The notes below the pieces were generated by a model. The model saw nothing but the letters and a program-made list of their open reading frames with translations. It had not been told where the DNA came from and did not search any database. A program made the position numbers and the translations under genes. Of a DNA stretch of 64,000 nt, positions 8,782-15,829 are shown in pieces. Origin of the DNA: Devosia sp. (GTDB lineage: Bacteria > Pseudomonadota > Alphaproteobacteria > Rhizobiales > Devosiaceae); the NCBI RefSeq assembly GCF_028290435.1, contig NZ_JAQGJV010000009.1, positions 182,379 through 246,378 of the forward strand. Reading direction: 5' to 3'. Each line of letters starts with the position of its first letter. Position 1 is the first letter of the stretch.

Positions 8782-9896
8782 CAGATGACTTCGAGATAAT
8801 CTGCCGGCGCCAGCTCGGGGAATGGCGCAGTCGGCAAGGTCTGATACCAGAAGGCGACCGAGGCGATGTCGTCCTGCAACGGCAGGTAGCGCCGGTCCTT
8901 CTTTTCGGTACGCCAGCCGATGGCCTGGATGGTTACGCGCAGGTCATCGTCGAAGCGGATCGGGTCAGTGATGTGCCAGCGATACATGCCGAAGCGCGTC
9001 TGGCTCTGGTAGACGCCATCGGGGCGCAGCACTTGCGGCAGGCCCGCATAGGGGGTGGTGTATTCGCGATAGGCGCTGGTCATGTTGGGATCGATGACGC
9101 CACCGTCGAAATTATAGGCGCCGCAGAAATAGTCCTCCGTCCCGGTGCCACAGATGGTGGGGAACTGGGCGTCCCCATCCATGAAGAACTTGATCTCGCC
9201 TTCGCCCCACCAGCCGGCATTATTGGTGCCCCAGGCCATGTAGGTGCCCACATAGTGCCCCTTGCCCTTCACGCCTTCGAGGATGGTGTAATCCTCTTTA
9301 AACGGCAGCGGATTGGTGCGGCGGAACTGGGCGTGGAAATAGGCGGCATCCTCCGGCACGTCGGAGAGTGCGTAGTTGATCTGGTAGTAGAGGATCACCG
9401 CTTCATCGGGATCGCGGTTTTCCAGCGTGATGCGGGCGTGCTTCTTGAACGGCATCTGCCAGTAGCAGTTGAAGGCTCGCCCCGGATTGACACAGACGGC
9501 AAGGGAGGAGATTTGCGCGAACCTGTTCCAACCCGAGGCGAAGAAGTCGCCCAGCGGGCATTCGACGGACGGAGTTTCCTGGTCGTCCCAATAGATGCGC
9601 AGGATCAGGTTGCGCCAGCGCACATTGGACACCACGCACCAGATCTGCTGGATGGCGCCGGGCCCGTCGATATCGGCCAATAGCCGATTTTCGCCCGCGG
9701 CGATCTCGATTGACGGCGACACCTTCCAGCCCTGCCCGAGGCCTCGAGCGGGGCTTTTGCCGGTGCCCTCGGTCGCCATGCCGCCTTTACCCTTGGCGCC
9801 GGTAAAGTTCTCCGGCGATATTGAGCGGGTCTTGGCGTCCGAGAGTCGGTAGAGATTGCCGAGATTGAGGTCGAGACCGGAAAAGGGGGCGTTCAT
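8781..9896 (-). CDS. DUF2961 protein, glycoside hydrolase family 172
   Basis: 371-residue protein of the DUF2961 family, now GH172, whose studied members act on alpha-D-fructofuranosides and D-arabinofuranosides. Family features seen: an early GKGGMATEGTG segment, ESC-like core motifs WWGEGEIKFFMDGD and TICGTGTEDYFCGAYNF (acidic residues expected at the active site), and the FGMYRWHI region. No signal peptide is visible, so it is probably cytoplasmic and acts on an imported glycoside. The ATG at 9896 is preferred over an upstream GTG at 9959. It is the first gene of the importer operon and is divergent from a LacI regulator, implying that the operon handles a furanoside-containing saccharide. 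Confidence 0.88.
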   Translation of the reverse strand: MNAPFSGLDLNLGNLYRLSDAKTRSISPENFTGAKGKGGMATEGTGKSPARGLGQGWKVSPSIEIAAGENRLLADIDGPGAIQQIWCVVSNVRWRNLILRIYWDDQETPSVECPLGDFFASGWNRFAQISSLAVCVNPGRAFNCYWQMPFKKHARITLENRDPDEAVILYYQINYALSDVPEDAAYFHAQFRRTNPLPFKEDYTILEGVKGKGHYVGTYMAWGTNNAGWWGEGEIKFFMDGDAQFPTICGTGTEDYFCGAYNFDGGVIDPNMTSAYREYTTPYAGLPQVLRPDGVYQSQTRFGMYRWHITDPIRFDDDLRVTIQAIGWRTEKKDRRYLPLQDDIASVAFWYQTLPTAPFPELAPADYLEVI

Positions 9897-10252
9897 CTGA
9901 TGTTCCGTATGAAGCGGGCAAAGTGCAGCCGATCGCGAACACGGCGCGCACCAGGCCACGGCATGGGCAAAACTGGACCGTCCCCGGCACTTGGTGCGCG
10001 GGCGCGGCGTCGCGTGATTTTGGCTGAGAATTGGCGAGCCGCGCGGCTACGCGCTATCGTCGATTGTTGGCAATTGCTCTCTCCCGAATGGCCTGCGCGC
10101 CGCCGGCTTGACTACCGATTCAAGCGCGCTGCAACCCATTACGTACGAACGGAACCCGTTCGGCACAGTCACCATAGCAAGCAAATTTGGTTTTGCAAAT
10201 GCATTCACAAATCAATTTGCAAACCGATTTTCTCAGTGGTAGCGATCCAGTC
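9897..10252. other. Divergent intergenic region between GH172 operon and lacI-type gene
   Basis: This 356-bp spacer must contain both promoters. Only the operator-like cluster at 10181-10225 stands out (separate entry). No coding region in 9900-10180 is convincing. Confidence 0.5.
10181..10225. promoter_or_regulatory. TTTGCAAA palindromes, candidate LacI-family operators
   Basis: The perfect palindrome TTTGCAAA occurs at 10192-10199 and 10216-10223, centres 24 bp apart. Extended, GGTTTTGCAAAT (10189-10200) and ATTTGCAAACC (10215-10225) form a larger inverted repeat. A third palindrome, CAAATTTG, lies at 10182-10189. They end 27 bp before the regulator start, a normal place for autoregulation and control of the divergent operon. 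Confidence 0.5.
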
Positions 10253-11257
10253 ATGACGACGATTTCAAAAGTTGCCGAGCTTGCCGGCGTGTCGCGCACC
10301 ACGGTTTCGCATGTGCTCAACCACGCCGATCGCGTGTCCCCGCACCTGCGCGCGCGCGTGCTCGCGGCCGTGGAGGAGCTCGGCTATTCGCCCAACCCGC
10401 AAGCACAAAGTCTGCGCACGGGACGCACCAATATCGTGGCGCTGCTGATCCCCGACATCCTCAATCCGTTCTACACCGAGCTGGTCAAGACGGCGCAAAC
10501 CGATCTCGAGGCCATCGGGCTCGACACCATGATCTTCAACTCGGACGTGCCCGGCGGGCATCCCCAGGAGCACAATCGCGAATATCTGCGCCAGATCCGC
10601 AACAAGCGCGTCGATGGCCTGATCGTGGGCAATTTCGCGCTCCACCGCATGCACGACGTCTTGCTCAAGCTCGACATGCCAACCGTGTTTATTGGCGACC
10701 TGCCGAACCAGGCGGTCGACAACGTCAAGGCCGACGATTTCGGCGGTGGCGCGGCCATGGGCCGATACCTGGTCGGCCAGGGACACAGCCGCATCGCCCA
10801 TGTCACCGGGCCATCCTATTTCTCGGAGGCCATGGCGCGTGCGGATGGCTTCGAGCAGGGGATAACCGAGGCCGGAGCCGTGGTCGATCCAGGCCTTCGG
10901 TACGAGGGGACCTATCTGGCGCCCTCGGGCGAGGCGGCGGTCGACTGGCTGGTGGCGAACCATCGCGATGCCATGCCCACCGCGATATTTTTCGCCAACT
11001 ACCTGATGGCCATTGCGGGGCTGGCGCGCCTCTATGACCATGGTCTGGTTGTGCCCAAGGATATCGCGGTCGCGGTATTCGGTAACCAACCCGAAATGCG
11101 CTACGCCCGCCCGACCTTGACCAGGGTTGGCGTCGCCCCTTCGGCCCTGGCACATCGCGCCAGCACCATGTTGATCGAGCGGTTGAACGGGACTTACAGC
11201 GGTGGGCCTCGCTCGGAGGTCCTGCAATGTGAGCTGCAACAGCATGACAGTGCGTGA
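10253..11257 (+). CDS. LacI-family transcriptional regulator
   Basis: 334-residue repressor-type protein. The N-terminal helix-turn-helix (residues 3-23, ISKVAELAGVSRTTVSHVLN) and hinge are followed by a periplasmic-binding-protein-like sensor domain (about 60-330, beginning NIVALLIPDILNPFYTELV). The ATG at 10253 matches the family N-terminus; an upstream in-frame GTG at 10187 would add an unlikely leader that covers the operator. It is divergent from the GH172 operon and probably senses the sugar released or imported there (inferred). Confidence 0.9.
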   Translation: MTTISKVAELAGVSRTTVSHVLNHADRVSPHLRARVLAAVEELGYSPNPQAQSLRTGRTNIVALLIPDILNPFYTELVKTAQTDLEAIGLDTMIFNSDVPGGHPQEHNREYLRQIRNKRVDGLIVGNFALHRMHDVLLKLDMPTVFIGDLPNQAVDNVKADDFGGGAAMGRYLVGQGHSRIAHVTGPSYFSEAMARADGFEQGITEAGAVVDPGLRYEGTYLAPSGEAAVDWLVANHRDAMPTAIFFANYLMAIAGLARLYDHGLVVPKDIAVAVFGNQPEMRYARPTLTRVGVAPSALAHRASTMLIERLNGTYSGGPRSEVLQCELQQHDSA

Positions 11258-11425
11258 CCACCTGCGGCACCCGTAGCCCGCTCGCCTATATGGCGCATGG
11301 GCGATGCGGAATGATTTTCTCCGCGCCCGCGTTTCGACGCGCATCGGTTCCTCGACACCTCCAGCCAATACACTACTAAGTAGATCGAGTAAGTGATCTG
11401 ATGTAAGTAGGGTGGGCGAGTACGC

Positions 11426-12313
11426 GTGGGGCAAGTGGCGGCTAGGACGGTCCTGAACCAGGATCAGCTATTGGAAAATCGCCCGGTCCAGGATGCTGCC
11501 ATTGGGGCAAAGCGCCTCGTTCTGGATGGGAGTGTCTGGATCGCCGCCTTGGCCCTCGCCCTCTATGTGGCCTGGGGCGTCGGCACCAATTCCGCCATGC
11601 GCTGGGATTCGATCGCCAGGTTCTTTACTGCACCGATCATCCTGCAGGGCCTCGTCACCACCATTGTCATCACCTTCTGCGCCGCCCTGATTGGTCTCGT
11701 AGGTGGGCTCGTGGTTGCGCTGATGCGCATGTCGCCCAATCCGCTGATCCGCACGGTCGCCATCGGCTATCTCGGCCTGTTCCGCGCCGTGCCGCTGTTG
11801 GTGCAAATCCTGATCTGGTACAATCTGGGCACCTTCCTGCCGCAGCTCGGGCTGGGCATTCCCTTCACCTCCATCGGCGTTTATGGCGACACCAATGCGC
11901 TGCTGAGCCCGTTCGTGGCGTGCCTTGTCGCCCTGGGCCTGAACCAGGCCGCCTATATGGGCGAGATCATTCGCGGCGGTATCCTGTCGGTGCAAGCAGG
12001 ACAGGTGGAAGCCGCCATCGCCCTGGGAATGACCAAGGCCAAGGCGTTTCGCCGTGTGGTGGCGCCTCTTGCCGCCAAGTCGATCATTCCGCCGCTCGGC
12101 AATGACATGATCAACCTGCTCAAGGCGACCTCTCTGGTCTCGGTCGTGGGGGTGGGCGACCTGATGACCCGTGCCCAGGGCATCTATGCCAGCAATTACC
12201 AGGTTATCCCGCTGCTGATCGTGGCCAGCCTCTGGTACCTCGCCCTGACGGTGCTGTTCACGCTGGTGCAGGCCGTTCTGGAGCGCCGGTTCTCGGCCGG
12301 GGTGGCGCGATGA
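11426..12313 (+). CDS. Polar amino-acid-type ABC transporter permease (HisM/GlnP family)
   Basis: 295-residue permease. A cytoplasmic N-terminus of about 30 residues is followed by a helix at about 37-53 and the conserved core; the EAA loop is seen as [27 protein letters not shown]. The start is a GTG at 11426 with a weak ribosome-binding site, so the exact N-terminus is uncertain. It is the first gene of permease-ATPase-binding protein-monooxygenase. Only one permease gene is present, so it probably works as a homodimer. Upstream, CTACTAAGTAG at about 11372-11382 may be part of an operator. Confidence 0.85.
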   Translation: MGQVAARTVLNQDQLLENRPVQDAAIGAKRLVLDGSVWIAALALALYVAWGVGTNSAMRWDSIARFFTAPIILQGLVTTIVITFCAALIGLVGGLVVALMRMSPNPLIRTVAIGYLGLFRAVPLLVQILIWYNLGTFLPQLGLGIPFTSIGVYGDTNALLSPFVACLVALGLNQAAYMGEIIRGGILSVQAGQVEAAIALGMTKAKAFRRVVAPLAAKSIIPPLGNDMINLLKATSLVSVVGVGDLMTRAQGIYASNYQVIPLLIVASLWYLALTVLFTLVQAVLERRFSAGVAR

Positions 12314-13116
12314 ACTACATTCCCCCGCAGCAGCCCGCCGTCCCCGCGCTGATCCGCATCCGCAACCTCACCAAGAATTTCGGCACCAATCGCGTGCTCG
12401 ACAATGTCAGCCTGGACATCGCCCAAGGCGAGGTGCGCTGCATTATCGGACCATCCGGCTCCGGCAAGAGCACGTTGCTGCGGTGCCTGAATGCGTTGAC
12501 CGGGTTCGACAGCGGCGCCCTGGTGCTCGACGATACCAGGGTCGGCTATGCCGAGCGCCGCGGCGTGCTCAAGCCGTGGACGGCGCGAGAAGCGGCCAGC
12601 TTCCGCCAGCGCGTGGGCCTGGTGTCGCAGCACGTCAACCTGTTCTCCCATCGTACCGTCATCGAAAATGTCATCGAAGGCCCAGTGCAGGTGCTCGGCA
12701 CATCCAAAGCCGTGGCGATCCGCGCGGCAACCGATCTGCTGGCTCGCGTCGGGCTAGCCGACAAACACGACAGCTATCCCAGCCAGTTGTCGGGCGGGCA
12801 GCAACAGCGCGCCGCCATCGCGCGGGCGCTGGCCATGGAGCCCAGGGTGATGCTGTTCGACGAGGCGACCAGCGCGCTCGACCCGGAGCTGGTCAGCGAA
12901 GTGCTGGGCGTCATGCAGGCCCTGGCCAGCGATGGCATGACGATGGTGGTCGTCACCCACGAAATGCGCTTCGCCCAGGAAGCCGGCGACCGCGTCGCGG
13001 TCATGGACGGCGGGCGCATCATCGAGGACGGAACGGCGAGCGAGGTGTTCTTGCGCCCGCGCGAGCCCCGCACCGCCCAATTTCTCAAAGACCATTTTCG
13101 GACCGCCGCGGCCTAG
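12310..13116 (+). CDS. Polar amino-acid-type ABC transporter ATPase (GlnQ/HisP family)
   Basis: 268-residue ATPase. Walker A GPSGSGKS at 47-54, signature LSGGQQQR at 160-167, Walker B VMLFDEA at about 180-186, and H-loop VTHEM. The ATG overlaps the permease stop (ATGA). A roughly 20-residue insertion between Walker A and the Q-loop ([20 protein letters not shown]) is longer than in typical GlnQ and is known from some sulfur-compound and opine importers of this class. Confidence 0.92.
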   Translation: MNYIPPQQPAVPALIRIRNLTKNFGTNRVLDNVSLDIAQGEVRCIIGPSGSGKSTLLRCLNALTGFDSGALVLDDTRVGYAERRGVLKPWTAREAASFRQRVGLVSQHVNLFSHRTVIENVIEGPVQVLGTSKAVAIRAATDLLARVGLADKHDSYPSQLSGGQQQRAAIARALAMEPRVMLFDEATSALDPELVSEVLGVMQALASDGMTMVVVTHEMRFAQEAGDRVAVMDGGRIIEDGTASEVFLRPREPRTAQFLKDHFRTAAA

Positions 13117-13163
13117 CTCCGGCTCCGCCTACACACTCTTCAACACCAGGAAAGCGCCTTACC

Positions 13164-14087
13164 GTGACCAGACCTCAACCGTTTCTGACCAAGTCCCTGC
13201 ATGCAGCCGGCCTGGCCTTCGCTCTGACCGCCACGCTGCTGTCTGCCCCCGCTTTCGCCCAGGACGCAGCGGCCGAAGCCGCCCGGGCTCTGCTGCCCGC
13301 CGCGATCCGCGATGCCGGAACGATCAATGTGGGCGCCTCGACCGTCTATGCGCCGCACTCCTTCTTCAAGGAAGGCACCACTGAATTCACCGGGTACGAG
13401 ATCGACCTGTTCAACGAGGTCTCCGCTATCCTGGGCCTCACCCCGGTTTATACCGAAGCGCCGTTCCAGCAGTTGATCGCCGGCGTCAAATCGGGCCGCT
13501 CCGATGTCTCGCTGGGCGACCTGGGCGATAATGACCTGCGCCGCGAGGAGGTCGATTTCATCGATCACACCAGGCTGACGTTCCAGCTGCTGATCGACGA
13601 GTCGGAAAAGGACAATATCAAGACCGTGTTCGACCTGTGCGGGCGCGAACTCGGCCTCGTGCAGGGGACCACCAATATCATTTCCAAGGCGCTGTCGCAG
13701 TGCGAGGCCAAGGGCCTCAAGCCGGTGACCTTCGTGGAATTCCCCGACGCGAGCGCCAAGGACCAGGCCATCCAGTCGGGCCGCCTGCCGCGGGCCGATA
13801 TTTCTGCCACCGCCGTCGGCCGCTACCGCGAGGCCGCCGGCCTCAATCCGGGCCAGATCCTGATCCCGGCGCCCGAAATCGGCGATCTCTATATCGGCTT
13901 CATCGTCGACAAGGGCGATACCGAACTGGCCAACGCCATCGAGGCCGCATTGAAAATCCTGTTCGCCAATGGCCGCTATGCGGAGATCCTGGCCGCCTAC
14001 AATATCTCGGACCTCAACCTGGATGCGCCTGGCGTCAATATCGGCCAGAACGCCTCCAACTGGGTGCAGCCCAAGCCCAAGAGCTGA
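13164..14087 (+). CDS. Amino-acid-type ABC transporter substrate-binding protein
   Basis: 307-residue periplasmic binding protein (SBP_bac_3 fold). The signal peptide ends near AFA/QD (about residue 32). The family pattern includes TINVGASTVYAPHSF, GYEIDLFNEVSAILGL and the ligand-site region SDVSLGDLGDND. The start is a GTG at 13164 with AGGAAAG at 13148-13154; the frame continues far upstream inside the ATPase gene but only as an out-of-frame shadow. Two cysteines (CGRELGL and SQCEAKG) fit a disulfide seen in this family. A strong hairpin follows the gene. Confidence 0.9.
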   Translation: MTRPQPFLTKSLHAAGLAFALTATLLSAPAFAQDAAAEAARALLPAAIRDAGTINVGASTVYAPHSFFKEGTTEFTGYEIDLFNEVSAILGLTPVYTEAPFQQLIAGVKSGRSDVSLGDLGDNDLRREEVDFIDHTRLTFQLLIDESEKDNIKTVFDLCGRELGLVQGTTNIISKALSQCEAKGLKPVTFVEFPDASAKDQAIQSGRLPRADISATAVGRYREAAGLNPGQILIPAPEIGDLYIGFIVDKGDTELANAIEAALKILFANGRYAEILAAYNISDLNLDAPGVNIGQNASNWVQPKPKS

Positions 14088-14110
14088 TCCGGCTCCCCCA
14101 CACGATCAAC

Positions 14111-14134
14111 GGGCGTCGGCCGCGGCCGGCGCCC
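14111..14134. terminator. Intercistronic hairpin after the binding-protein gene
   Basis: A 24-nt near-perfect palindrome (GGGCGTCGGCC and its partner; one T-G wobble) lies 23 bp past the binding-protein stop and 26 bp before the monooxygenase start. There is no T-run, so mRNA stabilisation or partial attenuation is more likely than full termination. Confidence 0.5.
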
Positions 14135-14160
14135 TCACTGTTTCTCCTTGGTAATTGCCC

Positions 14161-15510
14161 ATGACCAAAGCTCGCCCCTCCGCCTCCGATCAGATGAACA
14201 TTGCCGTGCTGGTTTCGGGTGGCGGCAATCACCAGGGTGCCTGGCGCCGCTCGGCCAGCAATATCGAGGCCGCCAATACGCCGGGCTTTTATGTGGCCTT
14301 TGCACAAGCCGCCGAGGCGGCCAAGATCGACGCGATCTTTTTTGCCGATATTCCGTCGCTGGCACCCAACGCACTATCGAGCGGGCCGGTGCTCAACGCC
14401 TTCGAGCCGCTGGTGCTGACATCCTATCTGGCGGCCGTCACCAGCCGCATCGGACTGGTCTCCAGCGTCTCCACCAGCTTCTCGGAGCCCTATACAATTG
14501 CGCGGCAGTTCGCCTCGTTGGACCGGGCGTCAGGCGGACGCGCCGGATGGAACATCGTCACCTCAGCGACCGGCGAAAAAAATTATGGCGCGGCGCCCCT
14601 GCCCGACCAGGACGTGCGCTATGCGCAGGCGGCCGAGTTCGTCGAGATCGCCAAGCGACTGTGGGATAGCTGGGACGAGCAGACGCTCAAGATCGACCGC
14701 GCCAGCGGCGTGTTCGCCGACAGCGCCGATGTCCGCCCCACCGATTTCCATGGCACGTATTTCGACGTCAGCGGGCCGCTCAATATCCAGCGCCCGCCGC
14801 AAGGCTGGCCGGTGCTGTTCCAGGCGGGCGCTTCGCCGATCGGCCGAGGCTTCGCGGCAGATACCGCCGAAGGTGTCTTCACCGCCCAACAGTCGCTCGA
14901 AGACAGTCTCGAATTCGCCCGTGACATGCGCGCGCGCGTGGCCGCAGCGGGACGCGATCCGCGGCGGGTGAAAATCCTGTTGGGGATCACCCCGATCATC
15001 GGAGCCACCGAGGCCGAAGCCAAAGCGCTGGAGCGCGAACTGGGTGAGTTCATCGATATCGGCGCTTCGCTGCGCAAGCTCAACAGCTATATGCCGGGCG
15101 TCGACCTCAGCGTGCTCGACCTCGACAAGCCTATTCCGCGCGACGCGCTGCCCGAGCTCTCGGCCGTGCAGGGACGGCAGAGCCGTTACAAGATTTTCGC
15201 AGACCTCACCCTCAATGACGGCTGGACGCTGCGCGAACTGGTCAAGCTCACCGGCCGTTCGGATGGTCACTGGACCCTGACCGGCAGCCCGGAACAGATC
15301 GCCGACCAGATGGCCGCGCGTTTCCTCGCGGATGCCTGCGACGGTTACGTGGTCATGCCCACCTTCCATCCCGAAGGCTCGGGCCTGTTCTTCAGCGAGG
15401 TGGTGCCGATCCTGCAGCAGCGTGGCCTGTTCCGCAAAGACTATGGGGGAACCACGCTGCGCTCCCATCTTGGGCTGGACGTTCCGGCACGCAGCGCGAG
15501 GCAATCCTAA
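14161..15510 (+). CDS. LLM-class flavin-dependent monooxygenase (NtaA/SnaA/DmoA-like)
   Basis: 449-residue TIM-barrel FMN-dependent monooxygenase. The family signatures are the early NHQGAWRR segment, GRAGWNIVTS at about residues 119-128, a late YVVMPTFHP stretch, and a length typical of the NtaA/SnaA/SoxA group. These enzymes need reduced FMN from a separate reductase and often split C-S or C-N bonds. The ATG at 14161 is preferred over a TTG two codons earlier. Linkage to an amino-acid-type importer suggests use of an imported sulfur or nitrogen compound, but the substrate cannot be read from the sequence. Confidence 0.88.
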   Translation: MTKARPSASDQMNIAVLVSGGGNHQGAWRRSASNIEAANTPGFYVAFAQAAEAAKIDAIFFADIPSLAPNALSSGPVLNAFEPLVLTSYLAAVTSRIGLVSSVSTSFSEPYTIARQFASLDRASGGRAGWNIVTSATGEKNYGAAPLPDQDVRYAQAAEFVEIAKRLWDSWDEQTLKIDRASGVFADSADVRPTDFHGTYFDVSGPLNIQRPPQGWPVLFQAGASPIGRGFAADTAEGVFTAQQSLEDSLEFARDMRARVAAAGRDPRRVKILLGITPIIGATEAEAKALERELGEFIDIGASLRKLNSYMPGVDLSVLDLDKPIPRDALPELSAVQGRQSRYKIFADLTLNDGWTLRELVKLTGRSDGHWTLTGSPEQIADQMAARFLADACDGYVVMPTFHPEGSGLFFSEVVPILQQRGLFRKDYGGTTLRSHLGLDVPARSARQS

Positions 15511-15829
15511 GCCGGCGCCGCTTCGTCGCTATGCGCCCGCCTGTGCGGAAGTCATCAAGGGTCGTGGCTGACGCGGGCAAGATCATCGCCGGTCAATGGA
15601 AGTTGCGGCCGACGAGCAAGGCCAGAGCTGCCTTACGGGCCTGTAGTTCAGCATACTGATCGCGCTCTCGCGTGCGGCTGCCATGCGGGCCGGTTTTACC
15701 CTCGTCGGCACGGGCAATCACCGCCTCGCCGATATCGTGTCGGTCCGAAAATGGATTGTCAGATATCCATAAAATCCCACATTAGGGGCGTCTCGCTAAG
15801 GCCGGAACCATCATACTTCACGCCCTAAG
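15511..15829. other. Island boundary region
   Basis: Nothing functional is seen except a C-terminal gene remnant at 15593-15781 (separate entry). Base composition changes from G/C-rich to clearly A/T-richer at about 15.75 kb. Confidence 0.5.
15593..15781 (-). pseudogene. Remnant of an unknown gene (C-terminal 62 codons)
   Basis: The minus-strand frame reads CGILWISDNPFSDRHDIGEA, then VIARADEGKTGPHGSRTRER and DQYAELQARKAALALLVGRN before FH and a TGA at 15593. The third codon positions are G/C-rich like the neighbouring chromosome. No start codon precedes it and a stop lies immediately upstream, at the point where composition changes. I infer the 3' end of a chromosomal gene cut by the island. 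Its family is unrecognised. Confidence 0.4.

Noticed and set aside
15511..15829. Duplicate of the tRNA-Ser 3' end at the left island edge
   Set aside because: I looked for the acceptor/T-arm sequence here and found none.
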